Source: Janthinobacterium lividum (GTDB taxonomy: Bacteria > Pseudomonadota > Gammaproteobacteria > Steroidobacterales > Steroidobacteraceae). From it: 7,147 nucleotides of DNA. Of this stretch, positions 1 to 6,033 are shown piece by piece (position 1 is the first letter of the stretch; each line of letters opens with the position of its first letter). A program made the translations under genes and the position numbers. The stretch covers positions 1 through 7,147 of the forward strand of contig CALPVO020000106.1 in the NCBI GenBank assembly GCA_943327025.2, read 5' to 3'. The notes under the pieces are model-generated. The model made no database searches. It saw nothing but the letters and a program-made list of their open reading frames with translations, and had not been told where the DNA came from.

Positions 1-1
1 C

Positions 2-547
2 CAGCTTGGCCCTGAAGACGAAGAGCAGGTGGCGCTGTTCGTCCAGAAGCGCATCGAACACCCGGTGTTTGCGGCGGCGGGCCATGGCCATCAGACGGCC
101 TTGCAGGTGTGCGAGGTGCTGGGGCCCGAGCGTTGGGCGCAGTACTGTTCGTTCGCCGTGCTGCGCAACCCGTGGGAGCGCTTTGTTTCCTGCGTGGCCT
201 TCATGATGCGCAACAACGGCCTGTTCGAGCAGGACCCGGCCGGTACTATGCGCCGCGTCTTGGAGATGCCGCAGCAATTGGCACGCGTGCACTATTGGCC
301 GCAGTCGGCGTTCGTGTGCGATGGCGCCGGTGAGGTGATGGTGACGCAGCTGCTTCGCGCCGAAAGCCTGCAGGCGGGGTTCGATACGCTGTGCGCGGCC
401 ACGGGGCTGGAGCCACGCGTGCTCGAGGTGCGCAATGCTTCCGAGCACCGTCACTACAGCACTTACTACGACGCCGCTTTACGTGACCAAGTGGGCGAAC
501 TGTACCGCGAAGATGTCGAGCGTTTCGGCTACCGCTTCGGCGAGTGA
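2..547 (+). CDS. Sulfotransferase family 2-like protein, 3' part (5' end outside window)
   Basis: The frame is open from the left edge, so the true start lies upstream; the ATG at 29 is internal. The visible 181 residues look like the C-terminal part of a PAPS-dependent sulfotransferase of the Sulfotransfer_2 (carbohydrate/chondroitin-type) family. The 3'-phosphate-binding motif is seen as RNPWERFVS (visible residues 55-63, R55 and S63). It is preceded by HQTA (30-33), and later come LLRAESL and a C-terminal LYREDVERFGYRF, both in the expected family order. The N-terminal 5'-phosphosulfate loop is outside the window. The protein would transfer sulfate from PAPS to a hydroxyl or amino group; the acceptor cannot be told. 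It converges on another sulfotransferase gene. The 54-bp gap between them has only a weak imperfect inverted repeat (TGGCG..CGCCA, about 567-588) and no U-tract terminator. Confidence 0.85.
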   Translation, partial: QLGPEDEEQVALFVQKRIEHPVFAAAGHGHQTALQVCEVLGPERWAQYCSFAVLRNPWERFVSCVAFMMRNNGLFEQDPAGTMRRVLEMPQQLARVHYWPQSAFVCDGAGEVMVTQLLRAESLQAGFDTLCAATGLEPRVLEVRNASEHRHYSTYYDAALRDQVGELYREDVERFGYRFGE

Positions 548-601
548 GCGCTTTGCGTTCGTGTTGGCGCCGCGAATGGGTCGCCAGGTTACTGGCTTCT
601 G

Positions 602-2491
602 TCAGTCTTTGAACGCCGGCACTGCCGGGTAAAGCTCCAGTACTTCACCGAGCGCTGCCTTCAGTGGGTCCAGCCAGGGCTCGTAGTGCCGCCAGTGGTC
701 CACGCCTTCCTTGTAAATAGGCTTGCGCACTTGTTCCGAACTGGCGGTGCGCACCACGCGGTCGTTTTCGTAAAAACGCAGGCAGCCTTCTTCGAAGGGT
801 AGCCCGCAGTACTCCAGCAAGCGACGCACTTCGTTTTCGGTGTCGGCCACCATGCTTTCGTAGTGCACGCGGTGAATGCGGCCTGGCAGCACGGCGTCCA
901 TGTGCGCCATCAGTTCCACGTAGTCGTGGTAGTAGCGGCCAATCTCTTCGAGCCCGTAAGAGAACAGTTGGCCCAGCGCGAAGTGCTGCTTGAAGTTCGA
1001 GAAGCACGAGGCCAGCGGATGGCGGCGTGCGTCGATGATGCGCGCGTTGGGCAGCATCAAGTGGATGAGCGCTACGTGCCCGAAGTTGTTTGGCATCTTG
1101 TCGATGAAGAATGGCCGCCCGAGTTTGCGATGGACGCGCGTGGTAGCCAAAAAGCTCTCACCCATGGCGCAGAATTCTTCGGGCGCTACTTCGGGTAGCA
1201 AGTGGATGTAGTCGCGGACGTCCTCGTCTGTCTGCCGTTCGGCCAGCTTGCGCGCCAGCCCGGTGACATCCGGCAGTTCCATCGTTCCCTCCACCAGCGA
1301 ATGGCTGGAGAGAATTTGTTCGATGAGTGTAGAGCCCGCGCGCGGCAAGCCAACGATGAAGATAGGGTCCGGTGCTTGGCAGCCCACACCTTGGCGGGCC
1401 GCGAACAGTTCGCGAGTGAGGAACTGCTTGCAGCGGCGCACATGAAACGACACGTCCATGGGCGCATAGCTGGAATCCAGCGAGCGTAGACGGTTGCCTT
1501 CCACGTAATGCTGGAACGAAGGCGCGTATTGCTTGGCATCTTCGTAGGCTTTGCCCAGCGCGAACTCGAAGTGCAGCCGCTCGTCGTCGGTCAGGTCATC
1601 GCGTTGGCGCGCGGTGAGCATGCCTTCGATGTCCGCGGCATTGAAGCGCACGGTCTTGAGGTTCGCGAGGCTCCACCAAGCCTCGCCCAAGCGCGGGTCC
1701 AGCGCGATAGCACGCCGGTAAGCATCCACGCTGCCGTTCTGTTCGCCGGCCGCCTTCAGCATGTGGCCGTAGCTCATCCACAGCTTCGGCTGCGAGGGAT
1801 ATTCGGCGGTGAGGCTGGCGTACAGGGCCAGCGTGCGCAAGTCTTCGCCGGTCTTGCTGAGCACGGCGGCGAACAGCGCCCGGAACGCGGGGTTGCGCGG
1901 TTCGCGAGCCAGCCCCGCTTCCACGTCCTTTTGCGAAGACTCGGCGTTGCCGGCGCGATAGGCGGCGACGGCGCGTGTGAAGCGGGCGCTTTGGTCATCG
2001 GGCGCCAGTTCCAGCGCACGCGCCAACAACGGGATGGCTTCCGTGTCCTTGCGGCGCCAGAACGCCGCTTCGCCAAGCAAGCGGTGCACCAAAGCGTCAT
2101 CCGGGTGGGTGCGGCGGTATTCGCGCAGCAGGAACTCGGCTTCGGGAACGCGCTCTGCACACAGCGTGGCGGCAGCCCGTTGCAGGGGCAGGTCCGTCGC
2201 TTGCAAGCGCAAAGCCTGGGCTTGCGTACGGCGCGCGCCATCCAGGTCGCCCATGGCCGTGAGGTGCCAGGTCAGTTCCTGCCAGGCTGCGGTATGGGTG
2301 GGGGCTAGTGCCACCAGGCGACGCAATGGGTCCACGGCGGCTTCGCCGTGGCCCGCCAGTGTCAGCGCTTGCGCCGAATCCCAAAGGGCCTCCGCCGAGG
2401 TGTCCGGCGCCGTCGTGGCAGGGTCCGCGAGCGGTGCGCTCGCGGCGGACGCGGGCCCATTGGGGTTGGCGGGGGTGGGCGTGGTGCTCAT
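602..2491 (-). CDS. Tetratricopeptide-repeat sulfotransferase (TPR + Sulfotransfer_3-type domain)
   Basis: This 629-residue, probably cytoplasmic protein has no signal peptide. Residues 1-32 are a low-complexity Ala/Pro/Thr leader. Residues about 35-350 are degenerate TPR helices, clearest at 134-167 (ALVHRLLGEAAF...) and 236-269 (PKLWMSYGHMLKAAG...). Residues about 375-620 are a sulfotransferase domain. The 5'-phosphosulfate loop is FIVGLPRAGSTLIEQIL (378-394), the 3'-phosphate-binding segment is ARRHPLASCFS with R490 and S498, and a conserved tail RTASSEQVRKPIY lies at 581-593. This architecture is the common bacterial TPR-sulfotransferase, related to tyrosylprotein sulfotransferases. The TPRs probably bind a protein partner or acceptor; the substrate is unknown. 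The ATG start at 2491 is the first in frame after the divergent promoter region and lacks a strong Shine-Dalgarno. Two perfect 8-bp hairpins (2425-2445 and 2332-2351) lie in its first 160 bases. Confidence 0.93.
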   Translation of the reverse strand: MSTTPTPANPNGPASAASAPLADPATTAPDTSAEALWDSAQALTLAGHGEAAVDPLRRLVALAPTHTAAWQELTWHLTAMGDLDGARRTQAQALRLQATDLPLQRAAATLCAERVPEAEFLLREYRRTHPDDALVHRLLGEAAFWRRKDTEAIPLLARALELAPDDQSARFTRAVAAYRAGNAESSQKDVEAGLAREPRNPAFRALFAAVLSKTGEDLRTLALYASLTAEYPSQPKLWMSYGHMLKAAGEQNGSVDAYRRAIALDPRLGEAWWSLANLKTVRFNAADIEGMLTARQRDDLTDDERLHFEFALGKAYEDAKQYAPSFQHYVEGNRLRSLDSSYAPMDVSFHVRRCKQFLTRELFAARQGVGCQAPDPIFIVGLPRAGSTLIEQILSSHSLVEGTMELPDVTGLARKLAERQTDEDVRDYIHLLPEVAPEEFCAMGESFLATTRVHRKLGRPFFIDKMPNNFGHVALIHLMLPNARIIDARRHPLASCFSNFKQHFALGQLFSYGLEEIGRYYHDYVELMAHMDAVLPGRIHRVHYESMVADTENEVRRLLEYCGLPFEEGCLRFYENDRVVRTASSEQVRKPIYKEGVDHWRHYEPWLDPLKAALGEVLELYPAVPAFKD

Positions 2492-2541
2492 GTCGGAACG
2501 GGATTGTGCATCAAATTCGCCTCCGGCAGGGTGGCGCTCCC

Positions 2542-2569
2542 TTGCCCGTTTGTGCCGTCGTGCTAGGCT
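2542..2569 (+). promoter_or_regulatory. Likely sigma70 promoter of the small secreted protein gene
   Basis: A TTGCCC -35-like hexamer (2542-2547) is followed by a 16-bp spacer and an extended -10 element, TGc-TAGGCT (TG at 2561-2562, hexamer 2564-2569). Transcription would begin near 2576, leaving a leader of about 20 nt with a good Shine-Dalgarno. The region is the 105-bp gap between divergent genes, so the TPR-sulfotransferase promoter must also lie here or overlap; a CACAAT on the opposite strand, 11 nt before its ATG, is a weak candidate. Confidence 0.5.
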
Positions 2570-2583
2570 TTCTCTATTGGATT

Positions 2584-2590
2584 AAAGGAG
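2584..2590 (+). promoter_or_regulatory. Strong ribosome binding site AAAGGAG
   Basis: AAAGGAG lies 6 nt before the ATG at 2597. It is the best Shine-Dalgarno in the window and fixes the start of the small secreted protein. The other complete genes have weak or no Shine-Dalgarno, so this gene is probably well translated. Confidence 0.75.
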
Positions 2591-2596
2591 TTACCT

Positions 2597-2974
2597 ATGG
2601 CTATCGTCACTGCCCGTTCGGGCCTCAGCGCCCTCGTGCTGTCGCTTGCCTCCCTGTCGGCTTTCGCTGTGGAACCCACCACCGCGCCGCCCGTGCCCCC
2701 TGCCGCCCCGGCAGCGCCGGTTGCTGTGGCTGCACCGACGTTAGCGCCGGCTGCCGCTGCCGACCCTTCGCAGCAGAAGGTCGTGGTGTCTGAAGCTACC
2801 GCTCAGGCCGCCGCCAAGTTGGTCTGCCGTAATGAAAGGGTGACCGGCTCTAACCTCCGGACCCGCAAGGTCTGCTCCACCCCGGATTCGCAGAATGCCT
2901 CGGGTGACTGGGTGCGTCAGCAGCAGGAGCGTGGCGGCATCAATGCTTCCGCCACCCTGAACAACGGCAATTGA
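2597..2974 (+). CDS. Small secreted Pro/Ala-rich protein with C-terminal two-cysteine TGSxLxxRKVC motif
   Basis: This is a 125-residue protein of unknown function. Residues 1-24 form a Sec signal peptide: a short basic start (R7), a hydrophobic core LSALVLSLASLSAF and a predicted cut after SAFA. Residues 25-57 are a Pro/Ala/Val-rich, probably disordered linker. Residues about 58-112 form a compact charged segment with two cysteines, C77 and C93, inside KLVCRNERVTGSNLRTRKVC, followed by TPDSQNASGDWVRQQQ. Similar C-x-n-TGS-x-L-x-x-R-x-C segments, from memory, occur in many uncharacterised short exported proteins of Xanthomonadaceae and related bacteria. The cysteines could form one disulfide in the periplasm. 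The gene is monocistronic, with its own promoter and strong RBS, and converges on the PPTase operon. No enzymatic motif is visible. Confidence 0.85.
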   Translation: MAIVTARSGLSALVLSLASLSAFAVEPTTAPPVPPAAPAAPVAVAAPTLAPAAAADPSQQKVVVSEATAQAAAKLVCRNERVTGSNLRTRKVCSTPDSQNASGDWVRQQQERGGINASATLNNGN

Positions 2975-2976
2975 TT

Positions 2977-2994
2977 CGCCGCCGGCTGGCGGCG
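2977..2994. terminator. GC-rich hairpin between convergent genes, possible bidirectional terminator
   Basis: A perfect 7-bp inverted repeat, CGCCGCC-GGCT-GGCGGCG, starts 2 nt after the stop codon at 2974 and ends directly before the opposing stop codon (2995-2997). It is symmetric to both convergent genes. Neither side has a run of T, so it is not a textbook intrinsic terminator. It may act as a 3'-end stabiliser or with Rho. Confidence 0.45.
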
Positions 2995-3735
2995 CTAACC
3001 GCGTCGCCAGTCCACTGGCACCGCGCACGGCGCGGACAGTGCCGCCAGCAGCCCCGTCGGGACGCTGGCGGGTAGTTCCAAACTCGTCACCCAAGCGCTA
3101 GCCAAACCATGTTCGGCTGGCACCCGCAGCGAACGCGCCGCTGCTTCCGTTCCCGTTTCCACGCACGCCAGTCCGCCCGGTAGCCCTAGGCCAGTCAGCT
3201 TCAGGTAGGCCTCTTTGCGTGTCCAGGTGCGAAAGAACACCGCTTCGCGTTCCGGCCCTTCAGGGGCGGCCGCTACGGCTGCTGCTTCCGCCGCGTTGAA
3301 GTGCCGCGCGGCAATGCGCGCCGCGCGTTCGAATGGCCGCGCTACTTCAAGGTCTACGCCCAGCGGTAGTCCGCCCGCATGCACCGCCAGCAAGCCGTGG
3401 TGCGCGCTGTGGCTGAGGTTGAAGGTGGGCAGCAAGCTGCCGCCTGCCGCAAGCGTGTCGGTGTCCGTGGTGAGAGCGAGCTTGCTAGCGACAGCCGGTT
3501 TGCCGCGCTCGCCGACGGTAGTGAAGGCCACGGCCGCAGGTTCAATGCCCAGTAACTCCGCCACCCGCAAGCGCAGCCACGCGCGGCCGCGAATGAAGCG
3601 CCTGCGGTCCTCGTCGAAATGAAAACGCGCCGCGCGTTCGCGCTCCACGCTATCGAGGCTACTGCTAGGCAAAGCTAGCGCTGGCGTGTCGAGGTCCAGA
3701 TATTCCAGCACCACGGGTGAAGGCGGTGGTTGCAT
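2995..3735 (-). CDS. Sfp-type 4'-phosphopantetheinyl transferase
   Basis: This 246-residue cytoplasmic enzyme transfers 4'-phosphopantetheine from CoA to a serine of acyl or peptidyl carrier proteins, as used in fatty acid, polyketide or nonribosomal peptide synthesis. The superfamily motifs are present and in order: an N-terminal RFHFDEDRRRFIRGRAWLR (38-56), FNLSHS (105-110), the Mg-binding GVDLE (126-130, D128 and E130), and FFRTWTRKEAYLK (167-179, with E175 and K179). The length is typical of the two-lobed Sfp/Gsp class rather than the short AcpS class. It is the last gene of a leftward operon. Its ATG is 4 nt after the TAA of the serine hydrolase, and an AAAGG overlapping that TAA sits only 1 nt from the ATG, so termination-reinitiation is likely. 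No carrier protein or synthase gene is in view, so the target is unknown. Confidence 0.92.
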   Translation of the reverse strand: MQPPPSPVVLEYLDLDTPALALPSSSLDSVERERAARFHFDEDRRRFIRGRAWLRLRVAELLGIEPAAVAFTTVGERGKPAVASKLALTTDTDTLAAGGSLLPTFNLSHSAHHGLLAVHAGGLPLGVDLEVARPFERAARIAARHFNAAEAAAVAAAPEGPEREAVFFRTWTRKEAYLKLTGLGLPGGLACVETGTEAAARSLRVPAEHGLASAWVTSLELPASVPTGLLAALSAPCAVPVDWRRG

Positions 3736-3739
3736 ACCT

Positions 3740-5134
3740 TTAGCGCGGCATGGCGTTGGTTGCTGCGCTAGCAGCAGTGGGCGCCGGCAGTGCTAGCCAC
3801 AACACCTCGCCCGGCATGGCCGTGGCACTTTCCAGCTCCGCTTCCACTTCCAGCTTCGCGCCTGCGGGAACATCGATGGTCCCTAGCAGCAACGGGCGCG
3901 CGGCGACGCGTGCGGCGGGCCAGTTCCACGTCATGCTGCTCGTACCGCAACCCGGTGTGCAACGTAAGTGAACGCGCCGTATGCCGGGTTGTCCGGTGCC
4001 GAAGCGATACTGCACTTCCATCTGTCGTGTAGTGCTCGCGGCTGGCAATTGCCACAGCGCCAAGGCCTTGCGCTGTGTTTGCGGTGCCTGCCATGGGAGC
4101 GGTGACATCAGTTTCAGGCGCGTCAGTATTTCGGTAGTCAGGTCAGCGAGGCGCCAGCCGTCGAAGGGCTCGGGCGTGGCTTGGTCGAAGCCATCGCTGA
4201 ACGCTGCGATCAGCACGCGCGGCTTCTGGGGGCTGTCTGGCCAGTCGAGCAGCGCTACTTCTTCGAGGGTGTCGAAAGCGGTGCCCAGCTTGCCGATGAT
4301 GCGGGTATCGGGCGGCGCACCCGAGGCCAGCGTCGACTGCAGGCTGAAACGCGAACGCGCCAAATAGGGGCGCACGGTGGCCAATACCGGGGCGCCGCTG
4401 CGGCTGTCTATTTCGCCGTCCACCAGAGCGCGCATCAGCGCGGCGGTGTCGTACGCCGACATGGTGTTGCGCCCCAGTTCTTGGCGCGCGCGCTTTTCGA
4501 AGCCGGCGGGTTCTTCGCCAGAGTTTGTGGGGTAGGTCTTGCTGAACAAGCGCATGCCGCCCAGTAGCCCCCAACTTTGCAGCCGCTGTTCGGTGTGCAG
4601 TCGGGCCGCTAGCCAGTTGGCGTAGGCAGCGTTGCGCGTGGGTTCATCGGCAGGCGCCGCAACCGCCTGCACGCCCGGAGCGATAGGGCCTTCGTGGTGG
4701 TCGATGGTGCGGGTGAGTGCATCCACCAAGCGTCCCGTAGCCACGTTGTCTGAATCCACGAGCATCGGCACGAGGTCTTCGCGTTGGCAGTCGGGTGCTG
4801 CACCGCGCTCCACGCAAGCCACAACGCTATCGATGGCGAAGGGCAGCTTCACCATGCTGGCCGGGTAGACCTGTGCTGTAGCGTCCACTTCGCCGCCGCG
4901 CCACGGTTGCCCGGGGGCCGCTTGCACCCACACGGCCAGGTTCAGTCGCTTGAAGGGCTGCGTAGCCAAGAAGGCGCTGCGTGCTTGTTCGGTGATGGCC
5001 TGAATCTGCGGGTCCAGCGTGGCGGGTGCGGCTGCGGCGGGCGCGTGCAGGCCAAGCGTCGCGAGCAAGCTCGCTCCTGCAAGGCACCCAAAGTTTCGTG
5101 GGAGCGAGTTCATTCGTGATGGTCTGCGGCTCAT
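3740..5134 (-). CDS. Exported class A beta-lactamase-like serine hydrolase
   Basis: This 464-residue protein resembles the serine beta-lactamase/penicillin-recognising fold. The nucleophile motif is YPASMVKLPFAI (S93 and K96), the second motif is SDN (128-130), and a KTG-like motif appears as IIGKLGTAFDT (K282-L-G-T285). ExxxN (E164-N168) lies 36 residues after the SDN serine, as in the omega loop of class A enzymes. The S93-SDN spacing (35) is shorter than in class A enzymes, and about 50 extra residues lie before the KLG motif. Residues about 350-464 form a beta-rich C-terminal extension of unknown role with C392/C396. A signal peptide (about residues 8-36) ends in APAAAA. Two starts are possible: ATG 5134, which overlaps the upstream TGA as ATGA, or ATG 5113. 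Periplasmic peptidoglycan-related or peptidase/esterase activity is likely; true beta-lactamase activity is uncertain. Part of the signal peptide is encoded by REP repeats. Confidence 0.85.
   Translation of the reverse strand: MSRRPSRMNSLPRNFGCLAGASLLATLGLHAPAAAAPATLDPQIQAITEQARSAFLATQPFKRLNLAVWVQAAPGQPWRGGEVDATAQVYPASMVKLPFAIDSVVACVERGAAPDCQREDLVPMLVDSDNVATGRLVDALTRTIDHHEGPIAPGVQAVAAPADEPTRNAAYANWLAARLHTEQRLQSWGLLGGMRLFSKTYPTNSGEEPAGFEKRARQELGRNTMSAYDTAALMRALVDGEIDSRSGAPVLATVRPYLARSRFSLQSTLASGAPPDTRIIGKLGTAFDTLEEVALLDWPDSPQKPRVLIAAFSDGFDQATPEPFDGWRLADLTTEILTRLKLMSPLPWQAPQTQRKALALWQLPAASTTRQMEVQYRFGTGQPGIRRVHLRCTPGCGTSSMTWNWPAARVAARPLLLGTIDVPAGAKLEVEAELESATAMPGEVLWLALPAPTAASAATNAMPR
5058..5119. 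repeat. Inverted pair of REP elements (BIME-like) inside a coding region
   Basis: The first unit (5058-5080) has the core GCGAGC-AA-GCTCGC (5061-5074) followed by TCCTGC. The second (5098-5119) is in the opposite orientation, GTGGGAGCGAGTTCATTCG and onward, a familiar REP variant. They are 17 nt apart. The first core also occurs at 6518-6531 and, with one change, at 5686-5699. Read leftward and in frame, the pair encodes residues 6-13 and 19-26 of the serine hydrolase, including its second possible start codon (5113). Confidence 0.8.
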
Positions 5135-5643
5135 CGTTCAGCCGCCCGCAGTGCGTTACTTACCACGCGGTCTCCGGCGCGCAGGCCCAACTTCGCGGCG
5201 GTGCCGCCCGCCAGTTCCAGCACCGCAAGCACAGGCTCGCCGGAAGGAATGGGCGAGAGGTCGTGCGGACGCGCGTTTTCGGCGATGCGCGCAACGGTGC
5301 CGTTCTGGCGCACGAACAACAGGTCCAGCGGGATGAAGGTGTTCCTCATCCAGAACGCGGCGCTCATCGGTACCGGAAACAAAAACAGCATGCCGCCCTT
5401 TTCCGGCAGCGCCTTCACGAACATGAGGCCTTGCTCGCGCCGTTCGGGTGTGGAGGCTATCCACACCTCGAAGGGTAGACGCTTGCCGGCGCTTTCAATG
5501 ACCAAAGGCGCCTTGGGAAGGCGGGCGAGGTCTTCGGCGCTGGCGCGCGTGGTGCCGGCGTTGGCGCTGGGCGTACCGGCCAAAGTAAAGGCCAGACCGA
5601 ACAGGGTGGCCAGCAAGGCCATGGTGCGGCGAAAGGTGTTCAT
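5131..5643 (-). CDS. Exported DUF192 family protein
   Basis: This 170-residue protein has a Sec signal peptide (about 1-29, hydrophobic core ALLATLFGLAFTLAG, cut near ANA). A DUF192 domain covers about 46-163. The family's conserved motifs are seen in order: ERREQGLMF (67-75), GGMLFLF (83-89), FWMRNTFIPLDLLFV (97-111) and VLELAGG (141-147), then GLRAGDRV (153-160). Members are short single-domain proteins, often exported; a biochemical function is not established, so none is assigned. It is the first gene of the operon with the serine hydrolase (ATGA overlap at 5131-5134) and the PPTase. The ATG at 5643 has no clear Shine-Dalgarno. A TATTAT -10-like box ends 6 nt before it, hinting at a leaderless or very short-leader transcript. 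Confidence 0.93.
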   Translation of the reverse strand: MNTFRRTMALLATLFGLAFTLAGTPSANAGTTRASAEDLARLPKAPLVIESAGKRLPFEVWIASTPERREQGLMFVKALPEKGGMLFLFPVPMSAAFWMRNTFIPLDLLFVRQNGTVARIAENARPHDLSPIPSGEPVLAVLELAGGTAAKLGLRAGDRVVSNALRAAER

Positions 5644-5649
5644 GCCCGA

Positions 5650-5655
5650 ATAATA
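5650..5655 (-). promoter_or_regulatory. Candidate -10 element (TATTAT) close to the DUF192 start
   Basis: TATTAT on the minus strand lies 6 nt before the ATG at 5643, the spacing expected if transcription begins at the start codon. No convincing -35 hexamer is found 16-18 bp upstream. The gene could also be read through from the toxin-antitoxin operon, whose stop codon is 75 bp away. Confidence 0.3.
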
Positions 5656-5663
5656 CTGCGGGA

Positions 5664-5677
5664 GGCGGTTCGCCGCC
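5664..5677. repeat. Short perfect hairpin GGCGG-TTCG-CCGCC
   Basis: A 5-bp GC-only stem with a TTCG (plus) or CGAA (minus) tetraloop lies between the REP cluster and the DUF192 start. Both tetraloops are stable in RNA. There is no T-run on the transcribed side, so it is not a clear terminator. It may attenuate read-through from hepT-mntA. Confidence 0.4.
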
Positions 5678-5704
5678 GAAAAGTCGCCAGCAAGCTCGCT
5701 CCCA
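5674..5704. repeat. REP element, left copy flanking the toxin-antitoxin operon
   Basis: This 31-nt element begins CGCCGAAAAGTCGC and ends AAGCTCGCTCCCA, with imperfect arms GCCAGC-AA-GCTCGC. It matches 6506-6536 at 30 of 31 positions, the one difference being C5688 versus G6520, and in the same orientation. The match includes 9-10 nt outside the palindrome. Confidence 0.8.
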
Positions 5705-5722
5705 GCTGCAGCTGGCTCCTAC
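5702..5722 (-). repeat. REP-type GTAG palindrome overlapping the mntA stop codon
   Basis: Read on the minus strand this is GTAGGAGCCAGCTGCAGCTGG-type sequence. CCAGCTGCAGCTGG (5702-5715) is a perfect 14-bp palindrome, and the GTAG foot is at 5722-5719. The TAG of that foot (5721-5719) is the stop codon of mntA. It overlaps the adjoining REP at 5674-5704 to make a composite unit. Confidence 0.7.
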
Positions 5723-6033
5723 AGGCTCTCGAAAATAGTGATGCCCACGCGCTCTATGTGCTCGCGCAGCGCCGCGTGTTCCAAGTGGGCCATGGGCACC
5801 ACATCGAACTTGTAGGGCAGCAACAGGTCTTCGAGGTCCAGCGCGACGGCCTCGCCTTCCAGTGGGCCCAGTGGTCCGAAGATGGCCAGGTCCACGTCGG
5901 AGTAAGGGCGGTGAGTGCCTTTGGCCCGCGACCCGAACAGCTTCACGGCGGCAATGGCTGGGTGTCGGCCGAAGACGGCCACCACTTGACGGAGGTCTTC
6001 GGGCGGCAAGCAGGGTGTGCGCGTGGCGTTCAT
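5719..6033 (-). CDS. mntA: MntA-like minimal nucleotidyltransferase antitoxin
   Basis: This 104-residue cytoplasmic protein has a minimal polymerase-beta-type nucleotidyltransferase (MNT) fold. The signature GSx10DxD is complete: G34-S35 and D46/D48 within GSRAKGTHRPYSDVDLAIFG, and a third acidic residue is likely D77 in YKFDVV. In characterised HEPN/MNT pairs the MNT partner neutralises the HEPN ribonuclease by transferring AMP to a tyrosine next to its active site; all residues needed look intact. The start chosen is ATG 6033, which overlaps the hepT stop as ATGA. A longer in-frame start at 6057 would be TTG and is less likely. The stop codon TAG lies within the GTAG foot of a REP element. 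It is co-transcribed downstream of hepT. It resembles the HI0073 family. Confidence 0.9.
   Translation of the reverse strand: MNATRTPCLPPEDLRQVVAVFGRHPAIAAVKLFGSRAKGTHRPYSDVDLAIFGPLGPLEGEAVALDLEDLLLPYKFDVVPMAHLEHAALREHIERVGITIFESL

Noticed and set aside
1508..2308. 266-codon open frame on the plus strand opposite the TPR-sulfotransferase
   Set aside because: It is fully antisense to a well-supported gene with clear domains, and its translation has no recognisable motif. It is a typical shadow of GC-rich coding DNA.
3740..5134. Antibiotic-resistance beta-lactamase
   Set aside because: Motif spacing is atypical, the KTG motif is altered and there is a long C-terminal extension. Only a serine hydrolase call is supported.
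5201..5653. 150-codon plus-strand open frame opposite the DUF192 gene
   Set aside because: It is a shadow of the DUF192 coding sequence; it has no RBS and no family resemblance.
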